A DNA stretch of 64,000 bases from Trichodelitschia bisporula (lineage: Eukaryota > Ascomycota > Dothideomycetes > Phaeotrichales > Phaeotrichaceae). The notes under the pieces are model-generated. The model searched no databases, had not been told where the DNA came from, and worked only from the letters and a program-made list of their open reading frames with translations. The stretch lies in the NCBI GenBank assembly GCA_010356995.1, contig ML996688.1, positions 1,834,579-1,898,578 of the forward strand, read 5' to 3'. A program made the position numbers and the translations under genes. Shown here piece by piece: positions 44,755 through 55,750 of this stretch. Within the stretch, counting starts at the first letter, position 1. The number at the start of each line of letters is the position of its first letter.

Positions 44755-47135
44755 ATGACGACCATCAGGGTGCCATGTTCCTCCGCCAACATTGGCCCTG
44801 GCTTCGACGTCGTGAGCACACACCCACCCATCCCCCGCCCTCACGCGCACCGCTAAGAGTTAGATTGGCCTCGCGCTGTCCATGCACCTCGAGCTGCGCG
44901 TCACTACAGATAAATCCGCGCCGCCGGCCCCGCTCAACTGCACGCTTTCGTACGAGGGTCTGGGAAAGGAGGAGGTCAGCCTCGATCCTGGTGAGAACCT
45001 GATCACCCGTACCGCGCTGTGAGCCCGCTGTTCTCCGGCTTGAATGCCACTGTCGGTCAAGGCTAATTCCGTCGTTTTGCAGCTATGTCCTCCGTTGCCA
45101 TGACCAGCGCGCATTCCCGGTCGGCACCCATGTGCACATCAAGAATCCGATCCCTCTCGGTCGCGGACTGGGCTCGTCCGGCGCGGCTGTGGTCGCTGGC
45201 GTCGTGCTAGGCAACGAAGTTGGGCAGTTGGGGCTGGACAAGGCGCGCATGTTAGTCAGTGAGAGTCCGGCGGCGGAGATGAGCAGGACTGACGTCGCAG
45301 GATTACTGCCTCATGATCGAGCGGCATCCCGACAACGTCGCCGCGGCGCTGTACGGCGGCTTCGTCGGCACGTACCTCAATGACTTGGATCCAGAGGACA
45401 CAGAGCGCAAGGAGATCCCGCTCAGCGAAGTGCTCCCGCAGCCTGCGGGCGGCGTGGATACGGGCCTCAGGCCGCCGGAGCCGCCGCTGAATATCGGCCA
45501 CTATAAGAAGTTCCGGTGGGCGAAGGAGATCAAGTGCATTGCTATCATCCCCGACTTTGAGGTTTCGACGGCGTCGGCACGCGCTGTTCTGCCTACACAG
45601 TACTCGCGTGCGGATATGGTGTTCAATATGCAGCGGATTGCATTGCTGGCCACAGCGCTGGGGGAGTCGCCGCCGGATGCGGGGATGATCTACCAAGGCA
45701 TGCAGGATAAGGGTGGGCTCCACGATGCTTAAGGATCACTCGTACTAATGCGCATAGTCCATCAACCATACCGCAAAGGTCTCATCCCTGGCTTGACCGA
45801 GATTCTACAATCCGTCACGCCCAAGTCGCATCCCGGCTTGATGGGAATTTGCCTCTCTGGTGCCGGACCTACAAGTAAGCTGCTCTACGAGTGGTAGGAC
45901 CGCACTAACAGTCAGTTCTCGCACTCGCAACACACAACTTCGAGACCATCGCTGAACACCTCATCGCTCAATTCGCCAAGGAAGGCATCAAGTGCCAATG
46001 GAAACTGCTCACTCCCGCCGAGGAGGGCACGACAGTCACGCGTGACAGCGACGCTGCTCCCATGGAGGGGCTCACATACGCCGCAGCCGGCGTGTCCATC
46101 GATGCCGGCAACGAGCTCGTGCAACGCATCAAAATCGCCGTCAAATCGACACGGCGACCGGGTGCGGACGCCGAAATCGGCGGCTTCGGCGGCGCACTCG
46201 ACCTGCAAGCAGCTGGATACGACAAGGCGCCGGTGCTAGTGCAGGCCATCGACGGAGTGGGCACGAAGCTCAAGCTGGCGTTCGCAATGGGCAAGCACGA
46301 CACGGTGGGGATCGATCTCGTGGCGATGAACGTCAACGATTTGGTCGTGCAAGGCGCGGAGCCGCTGTCGTTTTTGGACTACTACGCTTGTGGGAAACTC
46401 GATGTCGATGTTGCGGCGAGTTTTGTTGAGGGCGTTGCGGCGGGCTGTCGGGAGGCGGGCTGTGCGCTTATTGGTGGTGAGACGGCGGAGATGCCGGGGA
46501 TGTATGCTGAGGGGGAGTATGATGCTGCGGGTAAGGCGACGGGTGCGGTGAGGCAGGGTGTGCAGTTGCTGCCGTATAAGGAGGCTATGGTGGCTGGCGA
46601 TGTGCTGCTTGGTTTGGCGAGCAGTGGGCCGCATTCGAATGGCTACTCGCTGATTCGGAAGATTGTCGAGCGGGCGGGACTGGAATATCAAGATGCAGCG
46701 CCGTGGGATCCGAAGATGAGCGTGGGAGAGAGCTTGCTCACGCCGACGCGGATATATGTGAAGAGCTGCCTGGCGCTGGTTAGGGCGGGGCTGGTTAAGG
46801 GGATGGCGCATATCACCGGCGGCGGGCTGGTGGAGAATATCCCGCGTATGTTGCCCGAGCATCTTACAGCCCTGGTGCATGCGGGTGTGTGGCACGTACC
46901 GGAGGTGTTTGAGTGGTTGCGCAAAAGTGGAGGAGTGACACCGACTGAGTTTGCGAGGGCGTGGAACACGGGCGTGGGGATGGTATGTGTTGTGCCTGCG
47001 GACAGATTTTACGAGGCGAAGGACTTGCTTGAGGCGGAGGGCGAGACTGTGTATAAGGTGGGTGTACTGCGGGAGAGGTTTGATGGGGAGGAGGGGTGCT
47101 TGGTTGTTGGCGGCGATGAGGCGTGGGGAAAGTAA
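44755..47135 (+). CDS. THR1: Fusion protein: homoserine kinase (Thr1) + phosphoribosylformylglycinamidine cyclo-ligase (AIR synthase)
   Basis: Six exons: 44755-44811, 44864-45018, 45083-45254, 45301-45712, 45758-45874 and 45916-47135, giving 710 residues. Residues 1-340 are a complete GHMP homoserine kinase: CSSANIGPGFDVIGLAL, ATP loop NPIPLGRGLGSSGAAVVAG, DYCLMIERHPDNVAAALYGG, and LSGAGPTILALATHNFE. It converts homoserine to O-phosphohomoserine. The last exon runs without a stop from the kinase C-terminus (KCQWKLLTPAEEGTTV) through a 12-residue linker into a full AIR synthase (about 354-710). That half has LTYAAAGVSIDAGNELVQRIK, IGGFGG, GIDLVAMNVNDLVVQGAEPL, GGETAEMPGMY, HSNGYSLIRK and HITGGGLVENIPR; it makes aminoimidazole ribotide for purines. 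Its motifs resemble the AIRS half of fungal Ade5,7, not bacterial PurM. Fungal Thr1 normally stands alone. Confidence 0.9.
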
Positions 47136-48205
47136 GGATGGTGTTGCGATACGGCATTAGAGGCAGTGTTAGAGATCTGCTCCTAGAACTAGATCTACCT
47201 CAGTAGATTGAAGAGGAGCAGAGTGCGAAGTGACTATCGTAGTTCGCAGTGTTCCCGAACGGGTAATCAGCTATCGAATTGCACGTCGCACCGTCACCGT
47301 CCATCGCTGCTGATGACTGACCCTCCGGCAGCAGCAGTCGATATATCGAAGCTGCATGAAGTCGAGCTTCCCGTGTCGTTGCAAGGCTGATAATTAGTTC
47401 GATCCGAACGCCCGGTTTTCTGCAGGCTGCTCTAAATAAATCTCCGCTCCCCCCTGCAATGCTGCTGACTGCGCGTCGTGCATGACGTGCCCCGCGATGC
47501 GTCTGGACTGTACATGTCGAGATGTACTACATCCGGGTGTTTTGGGAGACTTAACTCTACCGAATGTGAGTTATAGTCTATCCAAGAAAGAGATGAAGAT
47601 GATGTTGAAGAGGCTGGATGGCAGTGATGTAAAAGGAGTCCAGTTTTTGCGACCATCACGACCCCCCTGAACTTTTGACTGGCGCGACAACACCACCGAA
47701 CCCCAACAAGGCAGGATGATGAAACCCGCATCAACGACGGCCAACAACCAAGGCACAAATCACCATCATCACGGAGAAAATAATCTCAGCCTAACAGGAC
47801 CATTTCTTCTCATGCCCGGTTCATCGAACGCCACGTCGCGCCACCGGCGCGCGCCCAACGCGGGAAAGGCTGGTGGCTGGTGGCTGGGAGTCCCACCTCC
47901 CAACCACCCCTCCTCTCTACGGGCAGCCACCTATTTTTGAAGCTATATGTCCTCTCACAGTCCTCCCACTAAACAAGACAGAGCGCTAAATCCGTCCTCG
48001 CTTTTATCTGCAGCTAGTTACCGAATCGTCGCTTTTGCAGCTATCTTCGACACTTCCGGCCGACCCGGATATTCTCCACTCCCAGCCCCGCGTCGCGCCG
48101 CCTACCGAATCCACATATCAACCCCCATCCGCCAGGTCGACTCGACAACGCATTCCGCATCCATTCCTCCCTCCCTTACCGCTCCAACCAACCGGCAAAA
48201 CCACC
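47136..48205. other. Intergenic, no gene seen
   Basis: Short motif-free frames only; the last 250 bp are CT-rich leader of the next gene. Confidence 0.5.
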
Positions 48206-49534
48206 ATGTCTTCTCCTCCAACCCCCCCCCTATCATCCCTCTCCTTCCCCCCCCCCGCCCTCACCCACCAAAATACAGCCTACAACAACCACAACTCGCG
48301 CTACCACCTCGCGCCCACCTCCCCAGCACCACCCGCATCCTCAGAAACCTGGCTCTCTAAACGTCTCCCGCTCCTCACGCCCAGTCCCCCGCCTACACCA
48401 CCCTCATCCCGCCCCCAAACGCCGTACTTCCCCGTCCTCTCCGCACGGCCCGAAACCCCCCCCCCAACGCAGCGCCAGCACTCGCAAGCAAGCACCGCCT
48501 CCCGCGCCGGGCCACGGGCTAAATCAGCTTCCCGCGCGCTCTGGGGCGGGTTGTTCACGGGCACCTCCGCGCCTGTAGCCGTGGGCGTGGGGCTATCGCA
48601 AGCGCCGACGCCGGCGCCGAGGGACGAGCACCAGGCCTACACCGCGCATTCACGCACCACATCCACCGCATCCATCGCATCCTCTCGGCAGTCCTCAAGC
48701 CCAAGAGCTGAAGACGAAGCCATGGACCCGTTCACCGCGCGCCCGCACCCCACCCAGCGCTCCAGCCACACGCACACGCTCAGCGCGCCCAAGAAGCTTT
48801 CCTCATGGTTCAGCCGCCCGTCTCGTCCCGCCGCGCAGACGCAGAGACAGGAGGGCGAGGATCCGCTGCTGCGGCCTCCGATGGAGTTGTTGCTCCCGTC
48901 CGGGGAGCACGATCCCTTGGATCCGAGCGCGTATAACGATTTGTTGGCGCAGGCGGTGGGGGTGATTGTGCAGCTGCAGGAGAAGAATAGGGTGCAGGAG
49001 GGGAAGTTGAGGGATGCGCTTGCGGAGGTGGATGTGCGCGGGGAGGAGGTTGAGGAGGGGAGGGTGAGGGTGAGGTGTCTTAGGGGGCAGGTTGAGGGCT
49101 TAGGGAGGAGGGTGGAGGAGTTGGGCGGGGAGGTGGAGAGGGCGAGGGTGCGGGATGGGATGCTGAGTAAGGAGGTTGAGCGGTTGAGGAGGGGTGATGA
49201 TGGGAGCGCGCGGGAGCAGATGCGCCGGACGAGTATTCGCGTTGTGCCGTTTGAGAGCGGGATGTTGCCTGTCCGCGAAAGGCGGAAGAGGGGGAGTGAT
49301 GCGTCACTGGGCGGGGACTCGGGGATTGGAAGCGAGGCGGAGACGGATGAGGGGAGTGTTGGGAGTGGGGTTGAGGGGATGGCGGAGAGGGTTAAGATTG
49401 TGAGGGTTGAGACGGGGGAGGAGTGTGCTAGCGGTGTGAGGGCGGAGAATGCGGCGTTGCGGGCGCGGGTGAGGGAGTTGGAGGAGGTGGTTGATGGGTG
49501 TTTGGGGTTGGTTGCTGGGGTTGGGGGGCGATAA
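48206..49534 (+). CDS. Unknown coiled-coil protein
   Basis: A single exon of 442 residues, starting at 48206 in a good context (CCACCATG); the frame is open further upstream to an ATG at 48035, but that part looks like leader. The N-terminal half is Pro/Ser/Thr-rich and disordered, with PKKLSSWFSRPSRP in the middle. From about residue 220, LLPSGEHDPLDPSAYNDLLAQAVGVIVQLQEKN leads into a long heptad region (VEGLGRRVEELGGEVERARV, LSKEVERLRR), and a second short coiled coil lies at the end (ENAALRARVRELEEVV). Codon third positions are G-rich in the second half. I recognise no family; a cytoskeletal or polarity-associated scaffold is possible. Confidence 0.75.
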   Translation: MSSPPTPPLSSLSFPPPALTHQNTAYNNHNSRYHLAPTSPAPPASSETWLSKRLPLLTPSPPPTPPSSRPQTPYFPVLSARPETPPPTQRQHSQASTASRAGPRAKSASRALWGGLFTGTSAPVAVGVGLSQAPTPAPRDEHQAYTAHSRTTSTASIASSRQSSSPRAEDEAMDPFTARPHPTQRSSHTHTLSAPKKLSSWFSRPSRPAAQTQRQEGEDPLLRPPMELLLPSGEHDPLDPSAYNDLLAQAVGVIVQLQEKNRVQEGKLRDALAEVDVRGEEVEEGRVRVRCLRGQVEGLGRRVEELGGEVERARVRDGMLSKEVERLRRGDDGSAREQMRRTSIRVVPFESGMLPVRERRKRGSDASLGGDSGIGSEAETDEGSVGSGVEGMAERVKIVRVETGEECASGVRAENAALRARVRELEEVVDGCLGLVAGVGGR

Positions 49535-49797
49535 TGTGCGCGGTGCAATCGGCTTCTGGCTACGGTTTATGGGTTATGGGCGGGGATAGATGGTCGGGTT
49601 TTTCTTTCTAATGGCTGCAAGGCTGATGTATCATAGTACGACACTTCACGGATGGACTCGACCGGGCGGGTAGGACAGCGATACAATGTATTCGTCTTCC
49701 AAAAATAATGCAATACCACGAAGTCAGAAAATTAGCACGTCCTCCACTCCTGTTTTGACCTGCACCACCCCCTCATGCCTTCCGTCACGACCACCAT

Positions 49798-50364
49798 CTA
49801 CGAGAACGCAGCAATGCCCTTTTCGAGCGCATCACCCACATCCTTCGTCGCACTGGCAACAAGGCTCTGCACCGCCGCCGGCAACTTCCCCTGAATCGCC
49901 TTGACCAGCGCATCGGACTTCGCCTTCTGCCTCGTCAACGACCCCTTAACATCCGCCTTGAACCCCGCCTTCTCAATGATCGGCTTCTTCGCGATCAACG
50001 CATTAATCACATCCTTCGTCGCCGTCACCAGCTTCCCGCTCGGGCCCTGCAGCTGCAGCGCGCCAGTCAGGGGGATCGCTTGAGCGGCAGTCGTGTCCTT
50101 GGCCGCCTTGTCGAGCGCGTCTTCGATAGCCTTGCTCTTTGCGTCGAGCGCGGCCTTCGCCGTGGCGGCCGGCGAGGACTCGGTGATGCCGGCGAGGGCG
50201 GATTGCAGGTCCTGCAGCTTGGCCGTCACGTCGCCGAGGGCCGCGAGGACGGGCGCAACTTGCTGCAGGCCATTGTCGATCTCGGTGATCTCGGTGATGG
50301 CCTGGCTGGGGGCGGCCCAGGCGGCGCCGAGGAGGGCGAAGGTGATCAGGCTGGAGAAGTGCAT
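49798..50364 (-). CDS. Secreted HsbA-family (hydrophobic surface binding protein A) protein
   Basis: A single exon of 188 residues. Signal peptide MHFSSLITFALLGAAWA, with cleavage probably before APSQA. The mature part is an all-helical, Ala/Lys-rich domain (IDNGLQQVAPVLAALGD, LQDLQSALAGI, KSKAIEDALDKAAKD, LIAKKPIIEKAGFKADV, KLPAAVQSLVASATKDVGDAL), the pattern of the HsbA / cell-wall mannoprotein-1 family. These proteins bind hydrophobic surfaces or lipids at the fungal cell wall and help recruit secreted esterases. There are no cysteines and no GPI signal. A TATA box lies about 145 bp upstream. It is convergent with the coiled-coil gene. Confidence 0.9.
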   Translation of the reverse strand: MHFSSLITFALLGAAWAAPSQAITEITEIDNGLQQVAPVLAALGDVTAKLQDLQSALAGITESSPAATAKAALDAKSKAIEDALDKAAKDTTAAQAIPLTGALQLQGPSGKLVTATKDVINALIAKKPIIEKAGFKADVKGSLTRQKAKSDALVKAIQGKLPAAVQSLVASATKDVGDALEKGIAAFS

Positions 50365-52769
50365 TGTGCCGGTCTGGTCCCGTTAGCCTTATTTTCCGTC
50401 CCGGTCCAGAGCATACTCACAGTAGTCTAGCGATGCGATTTAAAGTGACGTCAAAAAGGAGCGAATTCGGTTGCTTCACCACCACCACCCTCGCGCCCAC
50501 CGGCCGCTCTTATACCCACAGCAACCCCATCACATGCCCCCATCTCGGGCACTAAACCCGCATCGCTAACAGGCATGAAGCCCGCATCGTCAACGTCGCC
50601 AAGCCAATATCCATCGCCACCATCCGCCCCGTGCGCACGCACCGCAACCCATATCGCGACCCGCCCACGTTTCGGGTAAACGCCGAGCCAGACGCATCAA
50701 CCCACGCACCATGCCGAAGGCCCACGCTTGGCCCTGAAAAGCGTCAATGCCTCTCGGCCGAACCTGCTAGTCGCCGCGAAAAGACGTCACGAAACGGCTG
50801 CGCCTGGATCAGCTGTTCTTCCCCGCATATCACACATCATATCCTCTGCCGCCACCATCTGTCTGTTCATGCCGAATGTATCCACCGGATATATCTACAC
50901 ATGCTCCAGTGTCCGCGGCCGTCGGCTCAGCAGACACATGTGCTGGTCGAGCCGCAGCCGGGTAAATAGGGCAATATGCGATATGCAGCGGCCCGTGCGT
51001 TACGATGCCGGTAGGTGGGCAGCCACGCTGCGGCCACGCTGCGGGAGCCGGCCGTTCCTGGGGTGTGGGCGCCAGCTGGTCGGTGGACGGGACGACCGGG
51101 GGGACGGGTAGGGGGCTGTTTTGAGCGGGAGGGGTCGGGGTGTTGATTTGTTCCGCAGCGGGGGAGGGGTGGGGGAGGATTGCGTGCATATTCAGGACGG
51201 GTGCAGCTGGTCTGAGCGATATGGAGATTCATTTCGCCGTGGAGGGAAAGCTGCAAGCTCGTGATATCTCGTCAACGCGCTGTCAGTGTTGAGAGAAGGG
51301 CCGAGGGCGGAGTGAGGGCAGGGTGATATTACGTCGTTGCTGCGATGCTGTCAATAGCACGCCACATGTAGCAAGAAGCAGGGGATATTGGTCGGATGGT
51401 ACTTCACATGTCGACTTCGCTTAAGCGCAACGTCCGAGCTGCAATAAGCATTTCCCTTGGGATGGCTTATTGTTCTTACACGATGCACGTATATCATCGA
51501 AGCACAGTCGTCATGGTGGCCTGAAAACTTATCTGTCAGTTTTAGCGACAGTTCATCCGATTACCGAGTCCGGTCGCTGTCCCGTCGAACCGCATCTGGC
51601 CTCAACGAAGGATCGAGATGCACCTCGACTAACTGGTGTCCAAGCGCCGGTAACTATCGAGCGTCAATATGGTCGGCAGAAGCCGCCGAGCGCAAATGTC
51701 ACCATCAACCTCACCATTAATCAATGTCCAACCGAATCCCATCGCTTCCGCTATTGATGAAGTCCAAAGTGCCGCCTATAATAGGCGAAATGTCGTCAAG
51801 ACCATCTCCGATTTACTGGAAATTAGACAGAACCGCGGAACAAGGGCGCAAGTTCGCCCTCAACAACATCGCTGAGCTCATGTCCGCACCCCCGCACTAT
51901 CTCGGTGGAAATTCTGTATGCCCTACACTTGCTGTAGTCCACCGTATCGATGATATTCCCACTGATCTCCAGCGCCTCGCGATATCAGACGCGTACGAGT
52001 TGGAGAGCAGCACGCGTGCGGCGTGGGCATCGACAAGTTCAGTCAGAAATTGGCTCCATGTCTTGCTACCCCGGGAGCACCTGCGCTCAATTGTCTTTAC
52101 GGAGTCCTGGAAGCCGTGGAGCTCAACATGAGAGGCCAGTGCATCGTCCAGCTTGGTGTCAACGCGGCCCTGCTAGAGGCCTTGGGAAGCTGGTGCGGTG
52201 CTTCGTGCAATCGAGAATCCGTTAGGTATAGACATTGATGGTGCGAATCCTGACCAATTCCTCGCGCAAGATGAATCTTGCTGAATATTGACGCGGAGTT
52301 GCCATCGGCTGAGTTGTCATCTCGGCGGCGTTTTGGCATAGGCTCGCGGGTATCTGAGTTGCGGCGGTGTCCCAATTGCCTCAACCATTTGGATTCTGAT
52401 AGAGTAATAGGCAAAAGTAGCCAAAGAGAGGGGGTGAGAAAAGCTGCTTGTCGATATCGTGCAAAGGGTGAAAGTGAGTGAAGTCCATGAAGTAAAGTTG
52501 TCGTCAGGTTTCAACGACATCGGGAGATGAGGTCAAGGGCAATCTGAAAAAGTCGTCCCAGTTACCTGATAGTCTCTGCCTCTCACTCTGCGAAATGCTG
52601 CGTAATGTGCGGACAGAACTCTCTGCGAAACGGCTTGGATTATTTCTGGGTGGCGCTTGCGCCCTGGACCTCCGGGCGGTGTGGCGGGGCAATATCCTGT
52701 CAAACTCCGCTCCGCAACCTCGCCCACCAGCGCCGTCGACAATTATCCCCCGATCCATCACCACCCACC
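50365..52769. other. 2.4-kb stretch without a supported gene
   Basis: Between the HsbA gene and RSM27 I find only short, overlapping frames. The densest area, 51650-52240, has two overlapping plus-strand frames with protein-like composition (NNIAELMSAPPHYLGG; CLYGVLEAVELNMRGQCIVQ) but no motif, start context or convincing splice sites. It may be a decayed gene. Confidence 0.45.
50508..50514 (-). promoter_or_regulatory. TATA box of the HsbA-family gene
   Basis: TATAAGA on the minus strand about 145 bp before the ATG, suiting a regulated secreted-protein gene. Confidence 0.45.
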
Positions 52770-53183
52770 ATGGCCGTCCCACGTTCGCGGATATTGGACC
52801 TCATGCGGGTAAGCTCGCTTCCTCCAGCGCCATCAACACTAACCCCCAGGCCCAATGCCGCATCTTCAACACAACCTTCAACCCCACAGGCCAACGCCAG
52901 GGCGGCAAAGTCCTACGGCAACGCCTCCGCGGCCCCGCCATCGTGGACTACTACCCACCGCGCGTGCGCGTAGTCCAGGAGCTGAAGCGCGCGTATCCGA
53001 CATGGGAGTTTGAGGATGAGGAGGAAGACGATCGGTTGGAGAGTATTAAGATGCGGAAGCAGAGGGGCAAGGGCGCGCCGAAGAAGCGGACTGCGGCTGG
53101 TAGGTTGATTCATGTGCGGGTTTGGGGTGGAACTGATGAGGGCAGAGTCGAAGCAGCTTACGAAGCGGAGACCGAAGAACTAG
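52770..53183 (+). CDS. RSM27: Mitochondrial small-subunit ribosomal protein mS33 (Rsm27/MRPS33)
   Basis: Exons 52770-52808, 52850-53099 and 53146-53183 give 108 residues, the family length. It is a subunit of the mitochondrial 37S ribosome. The conserved core matches yeast Rsm27: MAVPRSRILDLMRAQCRIFN, TTFNPTGQRQGGKVLRQRLRGP, VDYYPPR, LKRAYPTWEFEDEEEDDRLE and KMRKQRGKGAPKKRTAAE. The last tiny exon supplies ESKQLTKRRPKN and the stop, using donor GTAGGT and acceptor GGCAG. If the last intron is not removed, the frame stays open another 150 codons, which masks the true end. A presequence is absent, as is common for this protein. Confidence 0.93.
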
Positions 53184-54063
53184 GGCGAGGTGGAGCGGAT
53201 GGGGGAGTGGGGAGGTGTATGAGTACTTTTGCGCTGCTTGTAGAGGGGAAAGGCGGCTTGTTGCTGCGGTTTATGAATATACGCAACGCCCTCTTCATAC
53301 GAAAGCCTTTGGTACTGTTGCTGTGTGCATGTGCCTGCCGCGATATCCTCTTCGCAGCGGCTAATATTCACTCCAAGGGGCCAGATCTCACCTTACTGAT
53401 GAGCTACAAGCTAACTCCGGGGCGGCCAGACGTGGGCCATCTCACATATCATGAAATGGCGAGATCTTACGATCTGGAGCTTCATACAGTCCCTTATCCT
53501 CTCACAACGCGCTCTATTATGACGACGCTGACGCTAAACAAGGACGGCCGAAAACTCTACTCATTGGAGCTAGGCAGACCAAGCGGAACCTGAAGGGCTC
53601 AGCGGAAGGCGGATGCACATAGGCAAAGCCTTAAATACAACGTGCCTTCAGATTTTCGGGAACGATCCGCACTTTGAACACATGCGAAAGCATATACTGA
53701 CACCGGGGAAAGGTCGGGGGAGAAGGACTTGCAAGCTCTCTACCTACAAGCAGTCGGGGTATCATGAACGTCAATGGAATAGGAAGTACGAGCCAGGGTA
53801 TCTTGAACGCGGATGGAAACAGAAAGCATACGCGCCGGGGTATCTTGAACGCGGATGAAGCAGAAAACAAGCAAACAAACAGACATGAGAATCAATGCCA
53901 CTCGTCTCCGAGAAGCTTCCGGGACCACCGACGACAAAGAAGATGCGACCTTCCACCATATAACTCCCAGGAACTCCATGAAAACCTAGTTGATAAAGCC
54001 CCCGAAACCCAGGTACAACACGCATCGTAAGCCCGTCTCATCGGCATGCCATGCATCTCCCCA
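53184..54063. other. Intergenic with a short minisatellite
   Basis: No gene supported; an open frame to 53593 is a continuation of the RSM27 intron frame and has no motif. Confidence 0.5.
53754..53873 (+). repeat. Three-copy minisatellite (about 40-bp unit)
   Basis: Units start at 53754, 53793 and 53835, each with (C/T)C(G/A)GGGTATC(A/T)TGAACG followed by a CAATGG or GGATG(G/A)A word. Confidence 0.7.
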
Positions 54064-55750
54064 TTAAGTTGGGACTTGAAGAGGAGCAAACTTCCTCGGC
54101 GCAGTCTGGCAGTCAATCTTCGTCTCGCGGATGAAATCAGGCAGCAGAAATCCACCCTGGATAGCGCCACCGGCTGTCTTGCGCTTGAAGAACCGACAAA
54201 GACGTGTCTTGAGCGTCCGAGGCTCCGACTCCCGTTTGTGGATGGTACCAGTCACGTAGTTCTTGAAAAGCACAGCGTACGTGAAGGCAGTCCCCTCCTG
54301 GCTGCAACAAAGGACGGAAGGCGAGTTGTCTTCACAGCCCCGCGGCGAGTCCTCGGTGCGCCACAGGAGGGACGCGGACTGGATATGCGTTTCGCGGTCC
54401 CAGATGTAGCAGGTACCCTCTGCGATTGCCTGCTCGGGTTTGTCGAAGGAACGCATCTCGGGGTGGACGTTCATGTTGGCTAGGAAACAGGGTGCGCCAT
54501 CCAGTACCGTGCTGTAATTCGGGGCCCAGGGGCGGAGGCTGGTTATGGCGCCAGTTGGTAGGTACAACTTGGGGAGATCGTCGCCTTTGACGACGGAGAT
54601 GTCGTGTTCATAACTGAACGGGAAGGGGCGGAGAAGGTTGAGGTTCTTGTCAAAGGTCTCGTCGATGCGCCCCATCTTGACCGAAGGCTTTCCGATGTTG
54701 ATATTTATTTTAGGTTTCCCGGCGCCCCCGGCAACGTCGACCCGCTTTCCACCTTTGCAGCGAATGTCCACTTTCTTGCCGACCGAACTGGTAGGCGGAC
54801 CTTGAGGAAGATCGCGGTTTGCAATCTTGGAAAACTTTTTCTTGAGACGATTCATGTGGTCAATAACGGCGCGATGGAGTGTATCCTTTTCGCCGGCGGT
54901 CTTTGCATAGGCATGGGAGGGCACCGTGATAAGCTTTGTCTCCTTGCCATTCGGATCCTCAGAGTAGTCATTGTAACTGAGGCGAAGTCCGACGGCGGCA
55001 GGCGAATTGGCCTTATGCGGCGCAGGCTTGAAATCGGCGACGCTATATCTCACGCGCAACTGCCCGATGAAGGGGCACACCCCGCGGTTGTTGACTTCTC
55101 GAAAGAGGACTTTCTTGCTGGAGTAAAGGATGACAACGTACCCGGAGATGTAGACCTGTGCGCCAACGGCGGCCGGGAACGTGTCGCGAATGATTTCGAG
55201 ATCTTCGTGGCCGAAGAACCGGCGAGGGTTCAGCGGGCCGGAAAGTGGATCTTCGATGGGCTCAATATCATGCAGGGGGAAGTAAAAGGGCGAGTCCGTT
55301 ACGAGATGACTGCCTGGAATGATATGGACGTCCGTTCCAGCGACCTTCAAAGCGCATGGCTCATCTGACTCGTCAACGGCCCAGAACCTACGGGAACCGG
55401 AGCGCTCTGTGATGATGTAGACTTTGTTGCGGAAGGCGAGGGATGGATGGTGGGTGCGGAGGAGCGCTTCGTTGTTGTGGATTAGATGTCTTTCTGTGTT
55501 GGCGCGGATGGCGGCAACATCGGGTGGGCCCCACTGTTTCGACTTGGAGCCTGACTGGTCAGTGAGTGTATGGCAAAGTAGAGGTCGACTTACGAGGCAC
55601 CTCACGGACGGTATAGGGTCCGTCGGGCTGGCCGTTGAGGAAAGATGGCCGGTAGTCGACGTCGGCCAGAGGGATTGAGAGAATGTTGTATTGCCTCGGG
55701 TTGGACCCGATCGTGAAGTCCGAGTACTTTCTCTTCGTGCTTCGCTTCAT
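54064..55750 (-). CDS. Unknown fungal protein
   Basis: Exons 55750-55594 and 55550-54064 join in phase to 547 residues. The N-terminus is KRSTKRKYSDFTIGSNPRQY, with a possible nuclear signal. Later segments include SYNDYSEDPNGKETK, a Lys-rich stretch LKKKFSKIANRD, an odd Gly/Lys/Val-rich patch (KVDIRCKGGKRVDVAGGAGK), and a Cys-containing C-terminal half (GTCYIWDRETHIQSASLLW; PSVLCCSQEGTAFTYAVLF). No signal peptide or membrane helix. I recognise no domain; the composition and length suggest a real, lineage-specific protein. The intron acceptor was chosen at GTCAG because it alone keeps the frame (VPRSKSKQW). Confidence 0.65.

Noticed and set aside
46236-46895. 219-codon minus-strand frame opposite AIR synthase
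   Set aside because: Antisense of a well-identified enzyme; no independent motif.
52595-53593. 332-codon plus-strand frame through RSM27
   Set aside because: It reads through the two introns of RSM27; only the spliced model matches the mS33 family at both ends.
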